Shown: positions 17,501-23,561 of the stretch, piece by piece
How the letters are laid out: every line of letters starts with the position of its first letter
Position numbering within the stretch: the first letter of the stretch is position 1
NCBI RefSeq assembly: GCF_003049725.1
Contig: NZ_QAGM01000007.1
Span: forward strand, 1-64,000
Source: Oceanimonas marisflavi
GTDB taxonomy: Bacteria; Pseudomonadota; Gammaproteobacteria; Enterobacterales; Aeromonadaceae
Direction of reading: 5' to 3'
Length of the DNA stretch: 64,000 bases
Notes under the pieces: model-generated
The model's database searches: none
What the model saw: only the letters and a program-made list of their open reading frames with translations
Told to the model about the DNA's origin: nothing
Program-made: the position numbers and the translations under genes

Positions 17501-20449
17501 GTTGCTGGCCATCCACACCACGATATGACCACCGTCGGCCAGGGCTGCCAGATCAGGTTTTTGCCCCCCCAAAATGGACTCATCCACGATATTCAGCGGC
17601 GTGACAGTGTCGTCGGAACGAATCACTTTTTGCCTCATCTGTCCATCAGAGGCATCCAGCCATGCCACCACCAGGGCACCGTCTTCCCTTACCGCCAGAT
17701 CCGGATTCTGCTGAAAACCCTGTTGCCGGTCATTGATAACAAACTCGCCTGCCACGCGGTTGCCCCTGGCATCAAACCGCTGACCTGAAATACCATCAAC
17801 ATCACCATCTGCGCCATAAGACTGCCATACAATCACAAAGCCGCCATCTTTTAATCCGTGAACCTTGGGGTTAGCTTGTTCGCTCAAGGTATAGCTATTT
17901 ACCTGAAACTCGGTGCCAACGGCGTTACCATCGCCATCGAAGCGTTGGGCAAAGATACCGTTAGCTGAACCGTCCAAACTTCTCCAGGTGATAACAAAAC
18001 CATCCCCTTCAAGAGCGGACACTGAAGCTAGCCATTGACTGCCTGCGGTCGTCGTGTTGACCTTAAACTGACCAGGGTTAACAGTCACGGCAGTGCCATT
18101 ACTTTCAAACAGCCGGGCAAACACGCCTGAACTACTGCCATCCTGACCGGAGGCATCCGTCCAGACGCTCACCAGCCGGCCGTTACTCAGGCCCGCGACG
18201 GTTTCGGCTCTCGAACCGTAAGTGAACTGCATGCCTACCGTTATATGGTTAGTCAACAACTCCCCCGTGATGGCACCATTGCTATCGAACAGCCGGGTAT
18301 AGATGTCGTAATCACCGCCATGATTGCTGGTCCAGCTTACCGCAAAGCCACCACCAGCCAGGGCGGTGACGCTGGGGTCAAATTGAGTGTTGGTCGTGCT
18401 TGGATTAACCCTGTACTCACTCCCCACCTCATTGCCGCCGGCATCAAAAAGTTGAAGGTAAATTTCGTCTGCACCTCCACCGCCAACGCCCTGCCACACC
18501 ACGACAAAGCGTCCATCCTCCAGTCCAGTGACGCTAGGGTTGCTCTGAGTACCGGGAATGTAACTATTAATTAGGAACTCTCCACCCACTTCATTGCCAT
18601 TGGCATCATAACGCTGACCATAAACGCCATGGCTGGAACCATCGGGATTGGCACTGTGATTGGCGGTCCACACCACGATATGACCACCATCCGCCAGAGC
18701 CGCCACCGAAGGTGACCCGGAATGACCGGCGATGCCGGAACCCACCACTTGTTCCTGAGGCAGTTTGACCGGAGTTAAGTCCGTGGCGGTTGCAGCGGTG
18801 ATCACCGGACCATCATTAACGCCGGTGACGGTAATGGTGACGGTACCGCTGCTGCTGGTGGCCCCTGCACTGTCGGTGGCGGTGTAGTCAAAGCTCACCT
18901 GGCGGGTTTCGCCCTCGGCCAGATCCTGAAAGTCATTGCCCGGATCAAAGCTGAAGCTGCCATCGTTGTTGTTGCTGACCGCGCCCTCGGCGGGCTGGCC
19001 GGTGATGGCAAAGGTATGGCTGTCGCTGCCGTCGGCATCGCTGACCACAAAGTTGCCGGTGGCCGCATTACCGTCTTCCACCGCATTGACGCTCACCGCC
19101 GAGACCACGGGCGCGTCATTGACGCCGGTGACGGTAATGGTGACGGTGCCGCTGTTGCTGGTGGCCCCGGCGCTGTCGGTGGCGGTGTAGTCAAAGCTCA
19201 CCTGGCGGGTTTCGCCCTCGGCCAGATCCTGAAAATCCGTGCCCGGATCAAAGCCGAAGCTGCCGTCGTGGTGGTTGACCACGCTGCCCTCGGCAGGCGG
19301 GTTGGTGATGGCAAAGGTGTGGCTGTCGCTGCCGTCGGCATCGCTGACCACAAAGTTGCCGGTGACCGCATTACCGTCTTCCACCGCATTGACGCTCACC
19401 GCCGAGACCACGGGCGCGTCATTGACGCCGGTGACGGTAATGGTGACGGTGCCGCCGTTGCTGGTGGCCCCGGCGCTGTCGGTGGCGGTGTAGGTGAAGC
19501 TGACCTGGCGGGTTTCGCCCTCGGCCAGATCCTGAAAATCCGTGCCCGGATCAAAGCTGAAGCTGCCGTCGTGGTGGTTGACCACGCTGCCCTCGGCAGG
19601 CGGGTTGGTGATGGCAAAGGTGTGGCTGTCGCTGCCGTCGGCATCGCTGACCACAAAGTTGCCGGTGACCGCATTGCCGTCTTCGGTGGCGGCCACGCTC
19701 ACCGCCGAGACCTCCGGCGCGTCATTGACGCCGGTAACGGTAATGGTGACGGTACCGCTGCTGCTGGTGGCCCCGGCGCTGTCGGTGGCGGTGTAGTCAA
19801 AGCTCACCTGGCGGATCTCGCCCTCGGCCAGATCCTGAAAATCCGTGCCCGGATCAAAGCTGAAGCTGCCGTCATTGTTGTTGACCACGCTGCCTTCGGC
19901 GGGCTGGCTGGTGATGGTAAAGGTATGGGTATCGTTGCTGTCGGCATCGCTGACCATAAAGTTGCCGGTGACCGCATTGCCGTCTTCGGTGGCAGCCACG
20001 CTCACCGCCGAGACCACGGGATCGTCGTTGCTGCCGGTGACGGTAATGGTAATGGTACCAACCTCACTGGTGGCATTATCCATATCACTGCTATCGGTAG
20101 CAGTGTAAGTGAAACTCACCTGCCGGGTCTCGCCTTCACCCAGCTCCTGGAAATCGCTGCCGGGGTCAAAACTGAACGTGCCGTCACCGTTATTTTGCAC
20201 CTCTCCTTCGCTGGGCTGACTGGTGATGGTAAAGGTGTGGGTATCGCTGCTGTCGAGATCAGTAACCACAAACTGGCCGATCACCGGAATGCCATCCTCT
20301 TCGGCAGAAAGATCAATATCATCCACTTCCGGCTGAGCATTCATACCCAAGTTATCTCGGATACGTTCTCCCAGATCAAAGTCAGGGCCTCCCTTGCCGG
20401 GCTTATTACCGTTGACCAGTGGATGATCATTTTTATTAGCTTTAGGCAT
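10430..20449 (-). CDS. Giant type I secreted repeat protein with VCBS and beta-propeller-like repeats
   Basis: This is a 3339-residue protein. After a polar N-terminus of about 50 residues come five VCBS/cadherin-like repeats of 101 residues (residues 54-554). Two homologous blocks follow (about 569-1965 and 1965-3339). Each block holds three units of about 380 residues made of seven short repeats with a GGFVVVWQS...GIYGQRFDANG core, resembling seven-bladed propellers. A VCBS-like domain and an acidic RTX/T1SS region with GGEGNDWLLGG and DADVFVFG close each block. The final block ends in the family-typical secretion tail. There is no Sec signal and no LapA-type retention module. GGGAG precedes the ATG at 8 nt. 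Adhesin or matrix function is inferred from architecture only. Confidence 0.88.
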   Translation of the reverse strand: MPKANKNDHPLVNGNKPGKGGPDFDLGERIRDNLGMNAQPEVDDIDLSAEEDGIPVIGQFVVTDLDSSDTHTFTITSQPSEGEVQNNGDGTFSFDPGSDFQELGEGETRQVSFTYTATDSSDMDNATSEVGTITITVTGSNDDPVVSAVSVAATEDGNAVTGNFMVSDADSNDTHTFTITSQPAEGSVVNNNDGSFSFDPGTDFQDLAEGEIRQVSFDYTATDSAGATSSSGTVTITVTGVNDAPEVSAVSVAATEDGNAVTGNFVVSDADGSDSHTFAITNPPAEGSVVNHHDGSFSFDPGTDFQDLAEGETRQVSFTYTATDSAGATSNGGTVTITVTGVNDAPVVSAVSVNAVEDGNAVTGNFVVSDADGSDSHTFAITNPPAEGSVVNHHDGSFGFDPGTDFQDLAEGETRQVSFDYTATDSAGATSNSGTVTITVTGVNDAPVVSAVSVNAVEDGNAATGNFVVSDADGSDSHTFAITGQPAEGAVSNNNDGSFSFDPGNDFQDLAEGETRQVSFDYTATDSAGATSSSGTVTITVTGVNDGPVITAATATDLTPVKLPQEQVVGSGIAGHSGSPSVAALADGGHIVVWTANHSANPDGSSHGVYGQRYDANGNEVGGEFLINSYIPGTQSNPSVTGLEDGRFVVVWQGVGGGGADEIYLQLFDAGGNEVGSEYRVNPSTTNTQFDPSVTALAGGGFAVSWTSNHGGDYDIYTRLFDSNGAITGELLTNHITVGMQFTYGSRAETVAGLSNGRLVSVWTDASGQDGSSSGVFARLFESNGTAVTVNPGQFKVNTTTAGSQWLASVSALEGDGFVITWRSLDGSANGIFAQRFDGDGNAVGTEFQVNSYTLSEQANPKVHGLKDGGFVIVWQSYGADGDVDGISGQRFDARGNRVAGEFVINDRQQGFQQNPDLAVREDGALVVAWLDASDGQMRQKVIRSDDTVTPLNIVDESILGGQKPDLAALADGGHIVVWMASNGANPDASGFGIYGRRFDANGDAVGDEFLVNTTTANTQEFPRVAALEGGGFVVVWQSQDGAGSGIYGQRFDNNGNAIGAEFLINQSTLTSQYYPGITALAGGGFAVSWTSIHGGDNDTYTRLYDVNGTATTPELLTNTTTNGDQATFGNTTQTVAGLANGSLVSVWTDYSGSDGQDSGIFARLLDDQGNAIAVNGSTDEFQVNTTTAGHQIEASVGALDDGGFVIAWQSPDGSSDGIFAQRFDGTGNAVGGEFQVNVHTFNLQQNARVQGLSDGGFVIIWQSYLADGSLDGILGRRFDASGQAMGGEFVINPLTVGSQASPSLALRADGALVAAWQHNGQLVQEVFEDVNALATSGMDQAVTGSGSGPEVTALADGGHLVVWHADDGSGNGIYGQRFDANGGVVGGEFLINSTTADQQSNPSAASLNGGGFVVVWQSANQDGSSNGIYGQLFDASDNEIGNEFLINQTTTSAQYEASVTTLADGGFAVSWSSDHTGDLDIYTRLYSANGTGAIATTGELLTNTTTSGYQATFGALTETVAGLANGRFVSVWSDNSGADGSNWGVFARLLDAQGNAVAVNGSTDQFPVNTTTVDNQFYASVGALNSGGFVIVWLSPEGSGNGIFAQRFDGDGNAVGGEFQVNGFTQSEQLYPKVQGLDDGGFVIIWQSQGADGFSYGIAGQRYDVNGNALGGEFSINNQAVGNQFNPSFDVRDDGALVVAWQDSTTGGISQKIFQLDPQGDIEFADLDLNDSHQISVLALGNGYLGTLTAILADSASGDGQGRVHWRFDWSAADQAGLVAGQQLSQLYGIRIEDDAGAQATQYLLVQIADSGLVTTTLLAPEAVLQGGPGVDGLAGSALAELLLGEGGADTLTGGEGNDWLLGGADADVFVFGASSGQDTVIDFAVNQDRLQLTDGVTINGLNEIDTDGDGSLDATRVDLGDGNRVTLLGVIGLGSAEELTDPNDAPVITANLATGLRPARPVSTLDQSVGPDIAGHGGTPSVAALADGGHLVVWTASDGANPDASSSGVYGRRFDANGDTVGAEFLINTTTVNSQHYPSVTGLAGGGAVVVWRGNGLGDGSGIFGQLLDASGAPSGGEFLINQSTASTQEQPSVTALAGGGFAVSWYSYHGGDADIYTRFFDAGGTATSNELLTNTTITGDQVTEGHQAETVAGLANGRLVSVWVDRSGADGSGVFARLLESDGTPVAIGGSSDEFQINTTTAGGQFWASVGALNNGGFVISWYSGGDIVARRFDGDGNALGSEFQINREPFSTSQFNPKVQGLNDGGFVIVWATLPLDGDGYGIAGQRYDVNGNRVGDVFIVNDQTLGNQSAPDLAVRADGALVVVWRDQYTGEMAQKIIESPADVTLAGFVNEVIQNNQSPAITALADGGHLLVWMASHSGNPDASGYGVYGRRFDAEGQAVDGEFLINTTTNGDQRYPSVAGLENGHVVVVWQSQNLDGSGNGIVGRLYDANGTAIGGEFLINQGTANEQIESSVTALAGGGFAVSWRSDHGGSADIYTRLYDDNGSATTNELLTNTTTSGTQATFGSTAETVVGLANGRLVSVWIDSSADGSGYGVFARLLDNQGIAVAVNGSTDEFQVNSTTASNQWVASVGALDDGGFVIAWQSPDGSNDGIFAQRFDGDGNALGGEFQVNLYTESLQQNARVQGLSDGGFVILWQSNGVDGNSWGISGRRYDAGGLALDDEFVVNTLTSGSQTNPAVTLRADGALVAVWQDSGQLMQKVIEHTATLPATGQDQAVSNSGSAPEVTALNDGGHLVVWYQFNGGSQDIFGQRFNANGDAVGGSFLINTTTADQQYYPSAAGLEGGGFVVVWHSLNQDGSGAGVYGQRYNASGVAQGSEFLINESTVGEQYDASVAALADGGFTVSWTSRQSDSGDIYTRFYDAGGNATTGELLTNTTIAGTQVTQGSSAETVAGLANGRLVSVWSDSSSADGNVWGVFARLFASDGTPLAIGGSTDEFQVNSTTAGTQYFASVGALNDGGFVIVWKSSDGSGFDIFAQRFDGDGNAVGGEFRANSQTPGQQGNARVQGLDDGGFVIIWESEGVDGNGVGIAGQRYDANGNAIGDEFVVNGNTVGYQGQPSFSVRGDGALVVAWYDSPGIAQKIIDLEPQNEIYFSDLDLNDSHQVSVLELDGGYLGTLTATLADSASGDGQGRVHWDFSLSAAEQAGLEAGQQLSQLYGIRIEDADGALATQYLLVQIADSGLVTTTLLAPEAVLRGGPGADGLTGSALAELLLGEGGVDTLTGGEGNDWLLGGDDADVFVFGANSGQDTIIDFAPGQDQLQLTDGVTINSLNETDTDGNGSLDATQVDLGDGNQVTLLGVTGITDPNDLLS
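14556..18745 (-). repeat. Block A of an internal tandem duplication in the giant gene
   Basis: This is the 5' copy. Its propeller-like units start near 18745, 17600 and 16445, followed by a VCBS plus RTX module at about 15290-14556. That module repeats LAELLLGEGGADTLTGG, DADVFVFGASSGQDT and DGVTINGLNE, which are otherwise found only at the protein's C-terminus. Confidence 0.85.
18790..20290 (-). repeat. Five tandem 303-bp VCBS-type coding repeats
   Basis: The repeats have an exact 303-bp period, seen for example in the CACCTGGCGGGTTTCGCCC segment at about 18897, 19200, 19503 and (slightly varied) 19806. The middle copies are nearly identical over hundreds of bases. The repeat nearest the N-terminus (about 20000-20290) is the most diverged. 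Each unit encodes one domain ending in TVTITVTGVNDAPVVSAVSV. Confidence 0.9.
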
Positions 20450-20700
20450 GTCAGACTCCCTTCTTTATTTAGCATAAATAAAATAATGCCAAGGCACCGA
20501 TTAATGTGCGCATCGGTAAATGTGCAATATGATAGAGGGAGTGTCTCAAGGCGAGGGCAGCAATGAAATCTATTCCATAACATTTGGAGTAAGCACTGCT
20601 GCCATTAGAATGACCTAGGTATAAAAGAAAAGGAAAGCGGGAAATACACTACAACCATTAATAACAAGATTCGTTTGACACCACCCGAAATGGCATTCTT

Positions 20701-20769
20701 GCTGTCGTCCCAGCTGAGCTACCCTGCCCCAAGATCTGGGTAGTAATGGCTTTGTAGCCTTTCACCTAC
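20701..20769 (-). promoter_or_regulatory. Possible structured 5' leader of the giant gene
   Basis: Three inverted repeats lie in a row: GTAG/CTAC (20754-20757 with 20766-20769), CTACCC/GGGTAG (20719-20724 with 20738-20743) and GCTG/CAGC (20701-20704 with 20711-20714). They would fold in the minus-strand transcript about 250-320 nt before the start codon. A segment reading GGTAGCTCAGCTGGGA resembles a tRNA D-arm, but no complete tRNA fold is present. A regulatory role is speculative. Confidence 0.3.
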
Positions 20770-21222
20770 TGTCCCTGTTCGTTTTATGCTCCCTGCTGCT
20801 CATAGGGATATATAGTACCTAATTGCTCCGACCGCATATAGAAATTACACGAAGTCGCAACAAAAACCAAATGCAAGACTAAGCAACCTGGTTAAAGACA
20901 TTAAAAAACAACAAGTTAAATAACCTCAAAAAACACACCAATTAAATCGAACATAACGAAGTCTAACTAAGGGTGATTTCACTTAAAAAACTCGAGTGAC
21001 TCTCATAAAAAGTAAGATGTCACGATTCATCCAGTAATGCTTGACGTACACAACGTTTCAGAAATGGAAGAGTTGATAGGTAATTTGGTTCAGGTTTGTT
21101 AAGGTTTTATCAAACAGCAGTAATGAAATCAGCCTCAGTTGAGCACACCGATGGTTGCTTGAACTCTGTCGATATAGGTATTATCTACTTAAACTACGGG
21201 AACGTAGGGGCGAGTTTACCTT

Positions 21223-21490
21223 TTCGTCATTTCCGCGCAGGCAGCCCGGCGCCGGCCTGTAGCACTGTGCCAGGCCACACATGGTCCCCCGCCTTCGCGG
21301 GGGCGACGTATTTTGGAACCTTCGCGGGGGCGACGTATTTTGGAACCTTCGCGGGGGTAACGTATTGGGAAGGCCCTCAAGGGGTGACCTCGTTCCCACG
21401 CTCTGCGTGGGAATGCATACCGTAATCTCTACCAGCGCCGACTGGAGACCCGGTATACACTCCCACGCGGGAGCGTGGGAGCGAGTTATA
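21223..21490. repeat. Cluster of palindromic intergenic repeats
   Basis: The CGTCATTTCCGCGCAGGC element (21223-21300) is followed by three short tandem units of TTCGCGGGGGCGACGTATTT type (about 21293-21365). An inverted pair with TCGTTCCCACGCTCTGCGTG and ACTCCCACGCGGGAGCGTGG arms (21388-21485) comes next. The inverted pair recurs in reverse orientation at 35759-35863. Confidence 0.75.
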
Positions 21491-21518
21491 GCTTAAAGCT
21501 GACAGCTTCCAGCTTCAG

Positions 21519-22454
21519 TTACCCTTTGTAAATCTTGGGGTTAAACACATCCCGCAGCCAGTCGCCGAGCAGGTTGATCACCAGCACCAGCACCACCAGA
21601 TAGATGCCGGGAAAGGCGGTGATCCACCAAGAGCCGGAGAAAATATAGCTGAAGCCCATGCTGATAAGCGACCCCAGCGAAGGCTTGTCCACCGGCATGC
21701 CGAGGCCCAGGAACGACAGCGCCGCCTCGCTCATGATGGCGTTGGCCACCTGCACCGTGGAGATCACCAGAATGGGCGACAGACAGTTGGGCAGAATATG
21801 GCGGAACATGATGCGCATGGACTTGAAGCCCATCACCTGCGCCGCCTCCACATATTCCTTTTTCTTCTCCGCCAGCACGGTGGCGCGAATGGTGCGGGCA
21901 TATTGCGGCCATTCGGCCAGACCGATAATCACCACCAGCATCAGCACCGCATACTGGGCGTAAAAGTCCGCTCCCAGGGTGGCCTGAAACACCGCCGACA
22001 CGATGATCGCCACCATCATGGTGGAGAACGACAGCTGCACATCGGCCACCCGCATCAGCAGGTTGTCGATACGCCCGCCAAAATAGCCGGCACTCAGGCC
22101 CACCACGATGCCAATGGCCAGCTGCAGCGCCACCGCGCCCAGACCGATGATCAGCGACACCCGCGAGCCATAGAGAATGGTGCTGAGAATGTCCCGGCCC
22201 TGCACGTCTGTGCCCAGCACAAAACGTTCGTCACCCATGTCCTGCCAGCTGGGGGGCAGCTCGGAGTCAAGAATGTCGATGGTGGCCAGATCGTAAGGGT
22301 TATGGGGCGCGATAACCGGCGACAGAAAGGCCGCCGCCACCAGCGCCACAAACACCGCAAAGCTGACCATGGCGACCTTGTCGCGCAGAAAATGATAAAG
22401 AAAGTCCGACTGGCGAAAACGGGCCCAGCGGCTTTGAGAAAGTTCGGTGCTCAT
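21519..22454 (-). CDS. Dipeptide/glutathione-type ABC permease (DppC/GsiD family)
   Basis: This is a 311-residue inner-membrane subunit with an N-terminal OppC-type helix, a periplasmic loop (FVLGTDVQGRDILS, typical of DppC) and five further helices. The ATPase-docking EAA loop reads EAAQVMGFKSMRIMFRHILP. It pairs with the DppB-type permease 4 nt upstream to form the channel. It is the last gene of a minus-strand operon ordered double ATPase, binding protein, permease, permease, the order of gsiABCD. The substrate is probably a peptide; glutathione or another ligand cannot be excluded. Confidence 0.9.
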   Translation of the reverse strand: MSTELSQSRWARFRQSDFLYHFLRDKVAMVSFAVFVALVAAAFLSPVIAPHNPYDLATIDILDSELPPSWQDMGDERFVLGTDVQGRDILSTILYGSRVSLIIGLGAVALQLAIGIVVGLSAGYFGGRIDNLLMRVADVQLSFSTMMVAIIVSAVFQATLGADFYAQYAVLMLVVIIGLAEWPQYARTIRATVLAEKKKEYVEAAQVMGFKSMRIMFRHILPNCLSPILVISTVQVANAIMSEAALSFLGLGMPVDKPSLGSLISMGFSYIFSGSWWITAFPGIYLVVLVLVINLLGDWLRDVFNPKIYKG

Positions 22455-22458
22455 GTGC

Positions 22459-23433
22459 TTATCCCTTTGCTGCCAGGTTAACGGTGGGGTTCACCAGGCC
22501 GTAGATCAGATCGACAATGGTGTTGGTGACCACGAAGATAAAGCCCACAAAAATCACGTAGGTGGTGATCAGCGGCGTATCCACCCGGGTAATGGCCTCA
22601 AGGAACAACAGACCGATGCCCGGCCACTGAAACACGGTTTCGGTCAGAATGGTGTAGGCCACCATGGTACCGATTTGCACCCCACCGACCGTGATCAGCG
22701 GCAGCAGTGTGTTCTTCAGCGCATGAATAAACCAGATGCGGTATTTATCCAGGCCCTTGGCCCAGGCAAACTTCACATATTCGGCGCTGAGCTGCTCCAG
22801 CATTTCCGAGCGCACCAGGCGAATAAACAGCGGCAGCATAATGGACGACAGCGCAATACTCGGCAAAATCAGGTTGCGGAATCCCTGCCAGTTAAACAGT
22901 CCCGACTCCCAGCCCAGGGGGCTGGTGAGCTCGCCCCGGCCATAGGCAGGCAGCCAGCCCAGCTCGATGGAGAACACATACATCAGCAAAATGGCGGTCA
23001 GGAACACCGGCACCGAGATGCCCACAATACTGATGCCCATAATGATTTTGGACAGCACGGCTCTGGGCTTGATGGCCGAATACACCCCCAGCGGTATGCT
23101 CAGGGCAATAATCAGAATGCTGGCGCAGAACACCAGCTCCAGGGTGGCCGGCAGCTTGTCGAAAATCACCTCAATGGTGGGCTGCTTGAAGAAATAGGAG
23201 GTGCCAAAATCCCCCTGCACGGCCTGGCTGACAAAGCGGCCGTATTTCACCATAAAGGGATCGTTCAGGCCCATTTCATCGCGCATCTGCTGACGCACTT
23301 CTTCCGACACCGACTGCCCCACCAGCTCGCGCAGAGGGTCACCCAGGTTGTCCTGAATCGAGAAGGCCACCAGACTGATGACAAACATCACCACCAGGGC
23401 CTGAAACACCCGTTTAAGTAAAAAAGTAAACAT
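22459..23433 (-). CDS. Dipeptide/glutathione-type ABC permease (DppB/GsiC family)
   Basis: This is a 324-residue integral membrane protein beginning MFTFLLKRVFQALVVMFVIS, the characteristic first helix of DppB/GsiC permeases. The EAA loop is EYVKFAWAKGLDKYRIWFIH and the C-terminus ends in a helix followed by NPTVNLAAKG. It forms the heterodimeric channel with the next gene. A 128-nt gap separates it from the binding-protein gene upstream. That gap contains an inverted GGGATTAGGG-type repeat (23472-23556) that could form a large hairpin between the two genes. Confidence 0.9.
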   Translation of the reverse strand: MFTFLLKRVFQALVVMFVISLVAFSIQDNLGDPLRELVGQSVSEEVRQQMRDEMGLNDPFMVKYGRFVSQAVQGDFGTSYFFKQPTIEVIFDKLPATLELVFCASILIIALSIPLGVYSAIKPRAVLSKIIMGISIVGISVPVFLTAILLMYVFSIELGWLPAYGRGELTSPLGWESGLFNWQGFRNLILPSIALSSIMLPLFIRLVRSEMLEQLSAEYVKFAWAKGLDKYRIWFIHALKNTLLPLITVGGVQIGTMVAYTILTETVFQWPGIGLLFLEAITRVDTPLITTYVIFVGFIFVVTNTIVDLIYGLVNPTVNLAAKG

Positions 23434-23471
23434 GCTTTAAATTCCAACTGCGGGAGTTGGGACGAAAAAAA

Positions 23472-23556
23472 GGGATTGGGGATTAGGGATTAGGGAATGG
23501 CAAAACCCACTCCCTGCTCCCTATTCCCTATTCCCTATTCCCTACTCCCTATTCCC
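23472..23556. repeat. Inverted G-rich/C-rich heptad repeats
   Basis: A G-rich arm (GGGATTGGGGATTAGGGAT, 23472-23500) is followed by a C-rich arm of repeated CTATTCC/CTCCCTA units (23508-23556). The arms are complementary and could form a long stem inside the ABC importer operon. Related arrays occur at 27177-27225 and 40949-41039. Confidence 0.8.
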
Positions 23557-23561
23557 AGGTC

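Larger units (their letters stand above)
20450..21518. other. Long leader and intergenic region upstream of the giant gene
   Basis: This 1.07-kb region has no convincing gene. The part nearest the giant gene (20450-20640) includes its GGGAG ribosome site. Positions 20701-20769 contain three consecutive small inverted repeats. Positions 20820-21130 are clearly AT-rich compared with the rest of the window and are the best place for promoters or nucleoid-protein binding. From 21220 to 21490 the DNA is made of palindromic repeats. Confidence 0.6.

Noticed and set aside
10430..20449. LapA-type adhesin with N-terminal retention module
   Set aside because: The N-terminus is a short polar stretch followed directly by VCBS repeats; no retention-module sequence, LapG-type cleavage site or linked lapDG genes are seen.
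20690..20830. Possible tRNA gene or c-di-GMP-I riboswitch upstream of the giant gene
   Set aside because: A D-arm-like segment (GGTAGCTCAGCTGGGA) is present, but no acceptor, anticodon and T-arm fold can be built. The GGCAAACC and GGGACGCAAAGCC core of the c-di-GMP-I class is not present as such.
21096..21425. 109-codon open frame in the repeat cluster
   Set aside because: More than half of it translates palindromic repeats (RHFRAGSPAPACS, SPAFAGATYFG), and the rest resembles no known protein.
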